A stretch of DNA of 64,000 nt from contig JAULBX010017859.1 of NCBI GenBank assembly GCA_032358255.1, forward strand, positions 2,316 through 66,315, written 5' to 3'. The translations under genes were made by a program, and so were the position numbers. The stretch comes from Heterotrichella gracilis (lineage: Eukaryota; Sar; Xanthophyceae; Tribonematales; Xanthonemataceae). A model generated the notes under the pieces. The model was not told the DNA's origin, did no database searches, and was given only the letters and a program-made list of their open reading frames with translations. This document shows positions 9,747 through 18,357 of the stretch, one piece after another (the stretch's first letter is position 1; the number at the start of each line of letters is the position of its first letter).

Positions 9747-12700
9747 TTAGAAGGCCTTATTCACCCCAATCATCCATCTGAACTGCACATAATCTTTTTC
9801 TGCGTATGGCAGACGATTAATAAAGAAGGGCATATCAAAACGAATGGTCAATGGTTTTATACCATACAATTGACCGAATTTCACAATGCTTAAAGTAGCA
9901 CCAACACCCGCATCCAACATAATATCACTCATCACATTAGCTGTACCTGCCGCATTTGTATTGATGATCCCTGCATCTCCAAAAATATAGGGTTGAAATT
10001 TGATGCTGTTCTTTAAAAATTTCGGATTGAAGCGTTTGAACAATTCGCCGAATTCTATCTCTGTATTAAAGGCTGCACCTGTTGCCCCTTTGTAATTATA
10101 GCTGATGCTTCCATCGGCATTTTCTTGTGGCAATAAATATCCTGAAAAACCTCTCAGATTTAGTCCCCCACCTGCTGTGAAGTGGTTAGTGACATTACCG
10201 TAATTTCCCCAATCAGGTGGAATAAATCCCATGGAACGGGTATATTTATTATTCATTAATTCTTCATTATTTGCGCCCGCCACATATAACATAGACTCAG
10301 AAGGTAATCGACTACCAAAACCAATTTGCGCAAACACACGGGTATTGATATTAATTTTTCCCAGGTCATTTTTATTCACACTGGTGAGTGAGGCTGCAGA
10401 AAAATCGTAATCATTGGTGAAGGCCGATGAACGGATATTAAAGAGAATATTTCCGGTTCCTCTTCTGTATTTGTAATTATGCTCTAAACCCAAATGAATG
10501 GCTGAATTCAATTTTTGATATCCCCACTCATCGGTATTGATCAGATAAAGCATATCCTGAGCCTGATCACGCCACATGGCTTTTACATGGGTATAAATAC
10601 GTGTTTTATCATTATTACTTTTTTTCTCAAAACCAATAGTTCCACCTTCCAATCCATCCAATGATTTGGCTTGTAAATAAATGCTTGATTTTTTTATAAA
10701 ACGATGGGTGGATGTTCTGTAATCTAACCAAAACGAAAGGATATTGTATTGGTTTTTCATGGAAGTATTATCTACCACCGTATTTTCAACATAAGCCTGA
10801 CCAAGACCAGTACTGAAATACACCCCAAGTTCAAATACATGTTTGGTATTCAAATAATCTCCCGAGGTAACAGCACCAACCTTTAAACCATCATATCCAT
10901 TATACCACAAAGCAGGTCTAATTCTGACATCGTATTTTTTCCAATTCGCCGGATTGTAAACTTTTGAATCAAATCGTACGTTCACCTTTTTGCTTTTGTA
11001 ATTGTTGGTCATGTCAACATCTGCCAAACGATAGGAGGGATCAATGATCACATTTTTTACCTTCATGCCCACATTCACAGTGGCGGTATAGCTTGGTTTT
11101 AATTTTGGACCCCAGCCGATCCACCTTGGCAATGTTGTTGCTGTGGTTGGTTTTTCGAACCAGGTATTTGGAATGTAAAAATGTCTGGCAGAATCGTTCG
11201 CATCAATCACCACAAAATCGATTGGCATTTGCATGCTTCCTTTTCGCTTAAAGGTAATTTCATACACACCATTCTTTTTTGCTTTCACCCGCCCAATTTT
11301 GTAATCAATGGTTTTAGTGGTCTCTAACCATTGATCAAAAAACCAATTTAAATCTACTCCTGAATATTGAATAATTGAATTTCTGAAATCTTCAGGGTAG
11401 GGGTGACATATTTTCCATTGTTTAAAATAATGTTGCATCGCTTTATCAAACAAAGCTCTGCCCAATACATATTCCAGGTTTTTAAGCATGGCAGCTGTTT
11501 TGGTATAGGATTGTCCATAACCACCACCGTGACGAATACCGCCATTATAATCATCAGCATGTGTATTTAAAGTGACCTCTTCTTTTTTTACAACAGTATT
11601 ATTGTAATAGGAATTATAAATTTGATCGTCTACAATACGCATTGGTTCGGTGAAACGTTCTACATACTTACTTTTTGAAGGTGTTTCAATGGAGATAGGT
11701 CCGTCAATAAATTGATAGGTATCAGCCGTGTAAAATTGGGTGAAGCCTTCATCCATATAAGCTCTGTATGTTTCATTAGTTCCCAGCATTCCCTGAAACC
11801 AATTATGTGTCATTTCGTGAATGAGTAAGGTGCGGTAATCAGGATCAAATCCTCCACACAAGGTCAACATAGGATATTCCATTCCATCCTGCGCGTCGGC
11901 AATGATCATTTTTGGATGATGATATGGACCAATATTGTATGAATTAATTTCGATCACTTTGGCTGTATAGGAGGCTGCATTGTACCAGCCGGCTGCATGT
12001 GACTCCTGCACTAAGGCGATGCAGCGCACACCGTCCCAGTTCTTTTCATCGATCCGGTAATTGGGATCAGCAGTTAAGGCAAAATCGTGCACATTGATGG
12101 CAGAAAATTTCCAGGTTTTTTTTGTCCCGTCCTTTTTGATGATCGTGCTGGGTGGTGAGTTAAAGGGTTTTTGCAAAAAGTTTTTCAGGTCTAATTTTTT
12201 GCGCAAAGTATCCGGTAGCATTTCTTTTTCATTCAACATAACGCCGGTTCCGTCAGTAATGTAATTATTTGGTAAGGTCATCTCTACATGGTACGAACCA
12301 AAATCTCCGTAAAATTCATGATCCATGTGTTGATCGGTGGTCCAGCCAAACTTACTATCTATAACAGCTACACGCGGATACCAATGTACAATGTCGTAAT
12401 GTTTTTTTCCTGAAGAATTAAACACCTTCATTCGATTTCGAATGGCTTCCCGATCAAAATAGGTTTTAAAATTAATTGAAAAAGTAACTGATTCACCTGA
12501 TTTCAGTGGTTTTCCGAGATACACTTTTAAGATCGTGTTATCTAATTCGGTTTTAAGGTCCTGACCGTTGATGCTGATCTTTTCTACCACCGTACCTAAA
12601 TTTTGATCGCGGTATTTTCCAAATTTTAAATGATAGCCGTTATTTTTATATAAGTCCGCAGCATATGAATCTTTGGTGTTGGCATTATTGTATAAATGAA

Positions 12701-12977
12701 AATACACATGTGAAATGTCGTATGGAGAATTGTTCCAATACGTTAATTCTTCGGTGCCAATCAGAATATCGCTGCTGTCATTTATTTCGGCTTGGATATT
12801 ATAATGCACATCTTGTTGCCAGTAACCTTCCACCGGTTTACGGTTTTTCCAGTAAAGTGGATTAGTAGAAGAACGGTACTGCAAATATTCTGTTTGTGAA
12901 AAACCGATCTGCGTGAAAAGGGCAAAAGAGACAAGGATAAAAAGCTGAAAATATTTTTTAAAGAAGTGAAAAGGCAT
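9747..12977 (-). CDS. M1-family metallopeptidase with C-terminal outer-membrane barrel
   Basis: 1076 residues with an N-terminal signal sequence (FTQIGFSQ). The M1 aminopeptidase domain spans about 45-600: gluzincin motif HEMTH at 387-391, third zinc ligand Glu410 exactly 18 residues on, and the substrate-binding GMEYP-like exopeptidase motif just before. The remaining 400 or so residues (about 670-1076) are not part of M1 enzymes. They are rich in alternating aromatic strands, contain a GGGLNLRGFSGY segment like the RG(F/Y) loop of Omp85 barrels, and end in Phe. I infer a peptidase anchored by its own barrel in the outer membrane. It is divergent from the DUF1028 gene with a short shared promoter region. 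Confidence 0.87.
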   Translation of the reverse strand: MPFHFFKKYFQLFILVSFALFTQIGFSQTEYLQYRSSTNPLYWKNRKPVEGYWQQDVHYNIQAEINDSSDILIGTEELTYWNNSPYDISHVYFHLYNNANTKDSYAADLYKNNGYHLKFGKYRDQNLGTVVEKISINGQDLKTELDNTILKVYLGKPLKSGESVTFSINFKTYFDREAIRNRMKVFNSSGKKHYDIVHWYPRVAVIDSKFGWTTDQHMDHEFYGDFGSYHVEMTLPNNYITDGTGVMLNEKEMLPDTLRKKLDLKNFLQKPFNSPPSTIIKKDGTKKTWKFSAINVHDFALTADPNYRIDEKNWDGVRCIALVQESHAAGWYNAASYTAKVIEINSYNIGPYHHPKMIIADAQDGMEYPMLTLCGGFDPDYRTLLIHEMTHNWFQGMLGTNETYRAYMDEGFTQFYTADTYQFIDGPISIETPSKSKYVERFTEPMRIVDDQIYNSYYNNTVVKKEEVTLNTHADDYNGGIRHGGGYGQSYTKTAAMLKNLEYVLGRALFDKAMQHYFKQWKICHPYPEDFRNSIIQYSGVDLNWFFDQWLETTKTIDYKIGRVKAKKNGVYEITFKRKGSMQMPIDFVVIDANDSARHFYIPNTWFEKPTTATTLPRWIGWGPKLKPSYTATVNVGMKVKNVIIDPSYRLADVDMTNNYKSKKVNVRFDSKVYNPANWKKYDVRIRPALWYNGYDGLKVGAVTSGDYLNTKHVFELGVYFSTGLGQAYVENTVVDNTSMKNQYNILSFWLDYRTSTHRFIKKSSIYLQAKSLDGLEGGTIGFEKKSNNDKTRIYTHVKAMWRDQAQDMLYLINTDEWGYQKLNSAIHLGLEHNYKYRRGTGNILFNIRSSAFTNDYDFSAASLTSVNKNDLGKININTRVFAQIGFGSRLPSESMLYVAGANNEELMNNKYTRSMGFIPPDWGNYGNVTNHFTAGGGLNLRGFSGYLLPQENADGSISYNYKGATGAAFNTEIEFGELFKRFNPKFLKNSIKFQPYIFGDAGIINTNAAGTANVMSDIMLDAGVGATLSIVKFGQLYGIKPLTIRFDMPFFINRLPYAEKDYVQFRWMIGVNKAF

Positions 12978-13086
12978 AGATCTGAATTTGGGATAAATAT
13001 ATAGTAAAGGCCTTGAATATAAAACAAAGTCCTTTGTATTTTAGAGACAATATTTGTTGTATTTTAGTGAAAAGAAATCTATTCAA

Positions 13087-14094
13087 ATGAAGAAAACGCT
13101 ACTTATTTTATGGCTTGGAACTTGCGCTACTAGTAATATAAAAGCTCAGGATACCTTTTCTATTTTGGCTTTTGATTCTATTACAGGTGAAGTAGGGGCG
13201 GCAGGGGCTTCCTGTGTAGACCTTTTTCAGTTTCCCGGATATGCCAATGATTTTATTACAGAAATATTTCCCGGTGATGGCGCCATTGCAACACAAGCTT
13301 CTTATTTACCCGCTAACCAACAAAACGCAAGAACCCGCATGTTATTAGGCGAATCGCCCGATCAGATCATAAGTTGGTTGCAATTGAACGATGCCGGTGG
13401 CAATCCTTCTGTGCGACAATATGGCGTCGTGAAAATGATCAGCGGTTCGGCGCAGACTGCGGCCTTTACAGGTAGTAATTGTATGTCATATAAAAATCAC
13501 ATCATTGGTCCAAATTATTCCATTCAGGGAAACATTTTGTTGGGCGCCATGGTCTTAGATTCGATGGAAGCCCGGTTTAAACGTGAGAAAGGTGATCTTG
13601 CTTGTAAACTCATGGCAGCTATGCAAGGGGCAAACATGATTGGTGCTGATAGTCGCTGTGCCGGAAACGGATCCTCCTCCTTGTTTGCTTTTATTAAAGT
13701 GTCGCAGCCTACCGATGATTTTGGTTCACCTTCCTTCATCAAATCCTTAAAAACAGCTAACGGAGCAGGAATTGAACCCATTGATTCTCTTCAAAAGATG
13801 TTTGATGCTGAAAGATCTTGTCTGGTTGATCTCACGGCTATCCGAAAAAATGAGAACAACAATAATCTCATTCAAGTGTTTCCGGTGCCGGCAAGTCAAT
13901 TGCTTACAGTGAAGATCAGAAATGTCATTGAACCTGTGTCTTTGAAAATTAGAAATAGTTTAGGCGAAATTTGTTCAGAATACACCTTCAGCAAACAAAT
14001 TGAAATAGATATTAGTCACTTTAAAAAGGGTTTTTACTTTTTGGAGACCAAGCTAAATAACAGACCCGTGACTAAAAAAATCAGCATCCAATAG
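13087..14094 (+). CDS. DUF1028-family protein with T9SS sorting tail
   Basis: 335 residues from ATG 13087; a TTG at 13054 is in frame, but the signal peptide (MKKTLLILWLGTC...KAQ) begins at the ATG. Residues about 20-255 are a DUF1028 domain, a predicted Ntn-hydrolase-like fold (SILAFDSITGEVGAAGAS and GDGAIATQA near the N-terminus). Residues about 266-335 form a type A T9SS C-terminal sorting domain (VFPVPASQLLTVKI...KGFYFLETKLNNRPVTKKISIQ), so the protein should cross the outer membrane by the type IX system and be anchored or released. The enzyme's substrate is unknown. It stands alone, upstream of the ribosomal operon. Confidence 0.87.
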   Translation: MKKTLLILWLGTCATSNIKAQDTFSILAFDSITGEVGAAGASCVDLFQFPGYANDFITEIFPGDGAIATQASYLPANQQNARTRMLLGESPDQIISWLQLNDAGGNPSVRQYGVVKMISGSAQTAAFTGSNCMSYKNHIIGPNYSIQGNILLGAMVLDSMEARFKREKGDLACKLMAAMQGANMIGADSRCAGNGSSSLFAFIKVSQPTDDFGSPSFIKSLKTANGAGIEPIDSLQKMFDAERSCLVDLTAIRKNENNNNLIQVFPVPASQLLTVKIRNVIEPVSLKIRNSLGEICSEYTFSKQIEIDISHFKKGFYFLETKLNNRPVTKKISIQ

Positions 14095-14172
14095 GAAAAA
14101 GGACTAAAATTTCATTTTTTTAAGGCTTTTGAGTCAAAATGAGAGCTGATTTTCAACAAAATATGCCATGTT

Positions 14173-14205
14173 TTTGCTTGTATTCAATAAAATTGAGTAT
14201 ATTTG
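14173..14205 (+). promoter_or_regulatory. Promoter of the rpsF-rpsR-rplI operon
   Basis: TTTG at 14173-14176, 21 nt, then TATATTTG at 14198-14205: a full match to the Bacteroidota sigma-A consensus. Transcription should start near 14212, giving a leader of only about 17 nt before rpsF, too short for a structured leader. Confidence 0.8.
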
Positions 14206-14228
14206 CAGCCCTATTTAAAAAATAAACA

Positions 14229-14600
14229 ATGGAAAAACGCTATGAGACGGTCTTCATTTTAACTCCCGTTTTGTCTGATGATCAGGCAAAGGAGGCCGCA
14301 AAAAAATTTAAAAAAACCATTACTGATCTGGGAGGCAAGATCGTAAATGAAGAGAACTGGGGCCTAAAAAAATTGGCTTACCCTATTCAAAAGAAAACAA
14401 CCGGATTTTACCACTTACTGGAGTATGCTGGAGAAGGACAAGAGATCGTGAACAACCTTGAATTAACTTTCAAGCGTGATGAGCGTGTATTGCGTTTCTT
14501 AACAGTGGCTTTAGATAAGCATGCTGCAGCATATGCTGACAAGCGTAAAGGTTTAGTTGCTGAAGGAAAAGTAAAAAAGAAAGAAGCAGCAACTTCTTAA
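14229..14600 (+). CDS. rpsF: Small ribosomal subunit protein bS6
   Basis: 123 residues, with the bS6 pattern ([13 protein letters not shown], the [21 protein letters not shown] segment, and [15 protein letters not shown]) plus a basic C-terminal tail. bS6 pairs with bS18 on the 30S platform; in Flavobacterium ribosomes bS6, bS18 and bS21 have been shown to sequester the anti-Shine-Dalgarno. First gene of rpsF-rpsR-rplI, with rpsR 27 bp downstream. No Shine-Dalgarno before the ATG. Confidence 0.97.
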   Translation: MEKRYETVFILTPVLSDDQAKEAAKKFKKTITDLGGKIVNEENWGLKKLAYPIQKKTTGFYHLLEYAGEGQEIVNNLELTFKRDERVLRFLTVALDKHAAAYADKRKGLVAEGKVKKKEAATS

Positions 14601-14627
14601 TGGTTTAACAAAATTAATTTTAAAAAA

Positions 14628-14894
14628 ATGGCAGCACCAAAAGATATTAGATATCTAAACCCTCCAACAGCGGAGGCAAAAAAGAAAAAATATTGCCGCT
14701 TCAAAAAAAGTGGTATTAAGTATATTGATTACAAAGACCCTGATTTTTTATTGAAATTCGTGAACGAACAAGGTAAATTGTTACCACGTCGTTTAACCGG
14801 TACTTCATTAAAATTCCAGCGTAAAGTGGCACAGGCTGTAAAACGTGCCCGTCATTTGTCATTAATGCCATACGTGGCAGATTTAATGAAATAA
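14628..14894 (+). CDS. rpsR: Small ribosomal subunit protein bS18
   Basis: 88 residues, with the hallmark [19 protein letters not shown] and [30 protein letters not shown] segments. It binds 16S rRNA as a heterodimer with bS6. Its own start has no Shine-Dalgarno, only A-rich sequence; strong Shine-Dalgarno sites before bS18 or bS21 genes are reported in other Bacteroidota, whereas here the strong site is on the next gene. It is followed by a 97-bp intercistronic region with a hairpin. Confidence 0.97.
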   Translation: MAAPKDIRYLNPPTAEAKKKKYCRFKKSGIKYIDYKDPDFLLKFVNEQGKLLPRRLTGTSLKFQRKVAQAVKRARHLSLMPYVADLMK

Positions 14895-14931
14895 TCGTCA
14901 ACAAAAAAAACAATTATAAAAATGATTATTC

Positions 14932-14983
14932 GATGTGACCAAAGTTTAAATAATAAACTTCACATCAAATAAATTTTAGGAGG
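14932..14983 (+). promoter_or_regulatory. Intercistronic RNA hairpin plus strong Shine-Dalgarno before rplI
   Basis: GATGTGA (14932-14938) and AGTTTA (14943-14948) pair fully with TAAACTTCACATC (14954-14966): 13 pairs, one 4-nt bulge CCAA (14939-14942), loop AATAA. Eleven nt later AGGAGG (14978-14983) sits 8 nt before the rplI ATG. Both are exceptional against the SD-less starts around them. A binding site for bS6:bS18 or another translational control element is a plausible inference. Confidence 0.6.
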
Positions 14984-14991
14984 AAAACAAC

Positions 14992-15438
14992 ATGGAAGTT
15001 ATTTTAAGACAAGATATCAAAGGTTTAGGATATAAAGACGATAAAGTGACCGTTGCAAACGGTTACGGACGTAACTTTTTATTACCTAAAGGCATGGCAA
15101 CATTAGCTACTGAAAGTGCTAAAAAAATGCATGCCGAGATCATGAAGCAACGTGCGTTTAAAGAAGATAAATTACGCAAGGAAGCCGCAGCAAACTCTGA
15201 GAAATTAGCAGGTGTGAGCATTAAAGTTGGCGCTAAAGCAGGTGAAAATGGTAAGATCTTTGGATCAGTTACTACTATTCAAATTGCCGAAGCTTTGTTA
15301 AAAGCAGGTTACAACATTGAGCGTAAAAACATCGAGATCAACGACGATACAATCAAACAATTAGGTACTTATTCTGCAAAAGTTCGTCTTTACAAAGACA
15401 TTGCAGCTACCGTAAATTTTGAAGTTGTAGCAGAGTAA
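14992..15438 (+). CDS. rplI: Large ribosomal subunit protein bL9
   Basis: 148 residues: N-terminal rRNA-binding domain (MEVILRQDIKGLGYKDDKVTVANGYGRNFLLPKGMA pattern), a long connecting helix rich in Lys/Glu (about 40-75), and a C-terminal domain (about 80-148). Third gene of the bS6-bS18-bL9 operon. It starts with a consensus AGGAGG at optimal spacing, unlike nearly every other gene in the window, and is preceded by a hairpin. A terminator follows. Confidence 0.97.
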   Translation: MEVILRQDIKGLGYKDDKVTVANGYGRNFLLPKGMATLATESAKKMHAEIMKQRAFKEDKLRKEAAANSEKLAGVSIKVGAKAGENGKIFGSVTTIQIAEALLKAGYNIERKNIEINDDTIKQLGTYSAKVRLYKDIAATVNFEVVAE

Positions 15439-15456
15439 TCTTTTTTCAAATTAATA

Positions 15457-15490
15457 AAACCCACTTCAGTAATGAGGTGGGTTTTTTTTA
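15457..15490 (+). terminator. Terminator of the rpsF-rpsR-rplI operon
   Basis: ACCCACTTC / GAGGTGGGT stem (one G-T pair) around AGTAAT, followed by a run of T. Confidence 0.9.
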
Positions 15491-15851
15491 TGGCTTTTTT
15501 CAGGCAATAAAAAGTTGTATCCACTAGATATGATACAATATGTTATTATAACGAAGGCTTCATTGTAGTCTTTTAAATGACTAAATATCAACTACTTTGA
15601 CCAGGTCATTTCAAACAGGTTTGGATTCTTAACTAATTCTTAATATTCATAAATGTAACCTAGACTCTTTTTCTCCGTAAGAGAATAAAATGAAAAACAC
15701 AAAAAAAGAATGGCCTATCAACTATCAACTTTAAGCTAAAAACTATAGACTTCAAACTATCGACTATGAGCCATAACTGAGTTTTTTTGCCTGTAAAACA
15801 AGACTAAAAATCATCTATCTTTAATCATCAAACAAAAACCAAATCAAACAC
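15491..15851. other. Non-coding spacer with a degenerate minisatellite
   Basis: No convincing gene in this stretch. The part at about 15712-15775 is a degenerate array of an A/T-rich unit resembling AACTATCAACTAT (several variants: aactatagac, aactatcgac). The remainder is plain A/T-rich sequence. The next gene's promoter must lie near 15780-15850 but I find no clean TAnnTTTG. Confidence 0.6.
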
Positions 15852-16826
15852 ATGAGAACAACTAATTTTAGAATTGCCATTGTCAGCACGCTTGTATGTT
15901 CCTTCTTATTCATAAGTTCCTGCAAAAAAAAGGAAGATCCCGCTGAAGAAACGGTTAACGAAACCGGACAAAGCACGGCAGATAGCCGAGAGGCACAAAG
16001 TGAAAATGAAAATGCCATAAATGATATTAATGACATGATCAGCGGTACTATTTTAGGAAGCAAAGGTTCTTCTACCCAGGGAGCCACCGGTGTTACCGGT
16101 ACTATTTGCGGGATGACATTAGACAGCGTGAACATTAGCCTCGGTGAGTTAACTCTCAATTTTAACGGCACCACTTGCAATAATAGAACCAGAACCGGTG
16201 CTATCAAAATAAAATTATTAGGATATCCTACTGTGAAATGGAAAAGCGCCAATGCTTCTATGAAAGTTGAATATGTGAATTACAAGATCACCAGAGCATC
16301 TGATGGCAAATTTATCATGCTAAATGGTATTCAAAATCTAACCAATGTATCCGGAGGAACCTGGTGGGAATTATTGATTGTTAAAACACAAACCACTTTG
16401 GTAAATACAGTAACCGGCACCAATTTAAATGTCACTTTTTCTGATAATAAAACGGCAACGTATAACATTAACAGAAAATTCACCTATTCCTTCCCTAATA
16501 ACATTCTTACCATGCAGGGTGAGGGAATTGGCTCTTCAAACGGTATTAATAACTTGGAGAATTATGGTACCACTCGCGATGGAGACGCCTTCACCAGTGA
16601 AGTTACGACTCCCATCATTTGGAATTTAACTTGCGGTGGCCATGCTCCGGTGCAAGGTGCTATAAACATAAAAGTGGCAAGCAAATCTTTTGACTTAAAG
16701 AGTACCTATGCCGTTGATCAATCCGGTAACCCTGTAACAGTGGCACCCAATACCTGCGCTTATGGCTGGAAATTGGAATGGACGGTGAACGGTAAAAGTA
16801 ATAGTAAGGTGTTTGGTTATAATTAA
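15852..16826 (+). CDS. Secreted lipoprotein, three-member paralogous family (member 2)
   Basis: 324 residues, function unknown. Signal peptide with lipobox SSC (Cys25) followed by a Lys-rich stretch. A polar, low-complexity linker (about 30-75) leads into a beta-rich domain with conserved NGTTC...RTGAI near 115, SDG...NG near 150, a GIGSSNG...LENYG-TRDG motif near 220-240, WNLTCGG near 255, and a C-terminus ending FGYN. The gene at 16960 shares all of these in the same order, so they are tandem paralogues. The paired cysteines may form disulfides. Likely an exposed or periplasmic envelope protein. Confidence 0.85.
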   Translation: MRTTNFRIAIVSTLVCSFLFISSCKKKEDPAEETVNETGQSTADSREAQSENENAINDINDMISGTILGSKGSSTQGATGVTGTICGMTLDSVNISLGELTLNFNGTTCNNRTRTGAIKIKLLGYPTVKWKSANASMKVEYVNYKITRASDGKFIMLNGIQNLTNVSGGTWWELLIVKTQTTLVNTVTGTNLNVTFSDNKTATYNINRKFTYSFPNNILTMQGEGIGSSNGINNLENYGTTRDGDAFTSEVTTPIIWNLTCGGHAPVQGAINIKVASKSFDLKSTYAVDQSGNPVTVAPNTCAYGWKLEWTVNGKSNSKVFGYN

Positions 16827-16842
16827 GCGGTTTATTGGTATC

Positions 16843-16877
16843 AAGCCCTCTTAATTTAACGATTAAGGGGGCTTTTT
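16843..16877 (+). terminator. Terminator between the two paralogous lipoprotein genes
   Basis: AAGCCCTCTTAAT / ATTAAGGGGGCTT stem (one T-G pair) around TTAACG, then TTTTTT. It separates the paralogues into two transcripts. Confidence 0.9.
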
Positions 16878-16959
16878 TATGGACTGAATTTTCATTCCCT
16901 TTACATCAAATCAATCTTTTTTTATATCTTTATCCGTGTTAGGCCTCATAAACTATAGA

Positions 16960-17910
16960 ATGATTGGAAAAAAAAATTACGCACAAGTTGTTACACTTTC
17001 TTTACTGATTTTGTTTGCCTTTAGTTCTTGCAAGAAAAAGAAGGCTTTTAAAGAAGAAGATGCACAAACAAGTGTTGATGTGCGTATGTTTCAAGGTCAA
17101 ACCGATCAGGCCTTAGCAGATATTAATCAAGCCATCATGGGACAATCATTATTACGTGGCCGTAATACTGAAACCAGCATGGAATCTATTTGTGGCCTTG
17201 ATCAGGATACCACAATGGTATTTTCAGGGATCATTCGTTTGATCTATAATGGAACTTCATGTAATGGCGTAATAAGGACCGGAACTGTTGTGGCGAGCAT
17301 TCAGGAGTATCCTCTTAAAAAATGGAAAAACGCCGGAACCATTCTTAAGATCGATTTTATGTCATACAAGGCTGTTTGGCCTTCTGATGGCAGAACCATT
17401 CAAATTGACGGTACCGCATTTCTGCAAAACGAATCAGGAAAAACCTGGTATGATCTACAGTATTTAAATTCTCCGAATTTAGTTCAGATACTCACCGGTG
17501 ATAACCTTAAAGGGACTTACAGCAAAGACAATGTAGCGAATTATAATCTTAACCGCAGAATGGAATACAGTTTTAATTCAGGTACTAAAGTGACCACTTG
17601 TAGGGTAGACGGATTAGGTTCTTCAGATGGCGCCAGCAATTTAGAAAATTGGGGCTTTACACGCGATGGTAAAAAATTCACTAGTCGGGTAAGTTCTGCA
17701 ATGATCTGGAAATCCAGTTGTGGAGCTTTGGCTCCGCTGGAAGGAGAGTTGGTTATTGATGTAGAAGATAAGGAACACGATCTCATTTGTTCGTTTTCGA
17801 TCGATAAAGATGGAAATACCACAAACAGCGATTCCCCTTGTCCTTACGGCATGCAAATAAAATGGTCCTATAAAAATAAAACCAATACACGAAATTTCGG
17901 ATATAATTAA
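16960..17910 (+). CDS. Secreted lipoprotein, three-member paralogous family (member 3)
   Basis: 316 residues from ATG 16960; a GTG at 16936 is in frame but adds eight residues before an already complete signal peptide. Lipobox SSC then KKKK. It mirrors its neighbour at 15852: NGTSCNG...RTGT, SDGR...DG, a GLGSSDG...LENWG-TRDG motif, WKSSCG near 255, and C-terminal NFGYN. Divergence between the copies is substantial, so the duplication is old. It is followed 31 bp later by another small lipoprotein gene, probably cotranscribed. Function unknown. Confidence 0.85.
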   Translation: MIGKKNYAQVVTLSLLILFAFSSCKKKKAFKEEDAQTSVDVRMFQGQTDQALADINQAIMGQSLLRGRNTETSMESICGLDQDTTMVFSGIIRLIYNGTSCNGVIRTGTVVASIQEYPLKKWKNAGTILKIDFMSYKAVWPSDGRTIQIDGTAFLQNESGKTWYDLQYLNSPNLVQILTGDNLKGTYSKDNVANYNLNRRMEYSFNSGTKVTTCRVDGLGSSDGASNLENWGFTRDGKKFTSRVSSAMIWKSSCGALAPLEGELVIDVEDKEHDLICSFSIDKDGNTTNSDSPCPYGMQIKWSYKNKTNTRNFGYN

Positions 17911-17941
17911 CAGAAGCATTAAAGCAGAACAATTAAGTAAA

Positions 17942-18292
17942 ATGACAAAGAAAAAAAGTTTAATTAAGGCACTTCGAATGAGATCTTTATTTCTGATTTT
18001 AGTGACTATTTTCTTATTTGCAGGATGTGGTAAGAATCAATTTGTGTGGATGAATTATGATGAAACTTCCTGTGCTGATAAATGGAGCTTTGATCTCAAT
18101 AACGAAAAACTAAAAGATAATGTGACCGCATACCTGGATTCAAAGGGTATTAAAGTGCTTGAAATTGAAATTTTTGTGGATGGAACAGCAGAAACATGTT
18201 TGGCATGTACGTGCAAAACCGGACGACGCATTAAGTGTAAGGTTAAAAAGAAGGAAGAAGATAATATGCAAGCGGAAGGATTTTATAAATAA
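17942..18292 (+). CDS. Small cysteine-containing lipoprotein
   Basis: 116 residues, not recognised. A basic start and hydrophobic core lead to a lipobox FAGC (Cys29). The mature part is about 88 residues with Cys-Ala-Asp-Lys-Trp near 45 and a CLACTC cluster followed by KTGRRIKCKVKKK near 85-100. It lies 31 bp after the paralogous lipoprotein and before a strong bidirectional terminator, so the two probably form a unit. The cysteine cluster could be a disulfide or metal site, but I have no family evidence. Confidence 0.75.
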   Translation: MTKKKSLIKALRMRSLFLILVTIFLFAGCGKNQFVWMNYDETSCADKWSFDLNNEKLKDNVTAYLDSKGIKVLEIEIFVDGTAETCLACTCKTGRRIKCKVKKKEEDNMQAEGFYK

Positions 18293-18304
18293 GAATCAAT
18301 CAAC

Positions 18305-18340
18305 AAAAAAAGCCCGAATAATATTATTCGGGCTTTTTTA
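18305..18340. terminator. Bidirectional terminator between convergent genes
   Basis: Near-perfect palindrome with arms AAAAAAGCCCGAATAA / TTATTCGGGCTTTTTT. T tracts face both directions, so it ends both the lipoprotein unit (+) and the acyl-CoA dehydrogenase gene (-). Confidence 0.93.
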
Positions 18341-18357
18341 TTGAAATGACGTATCTA

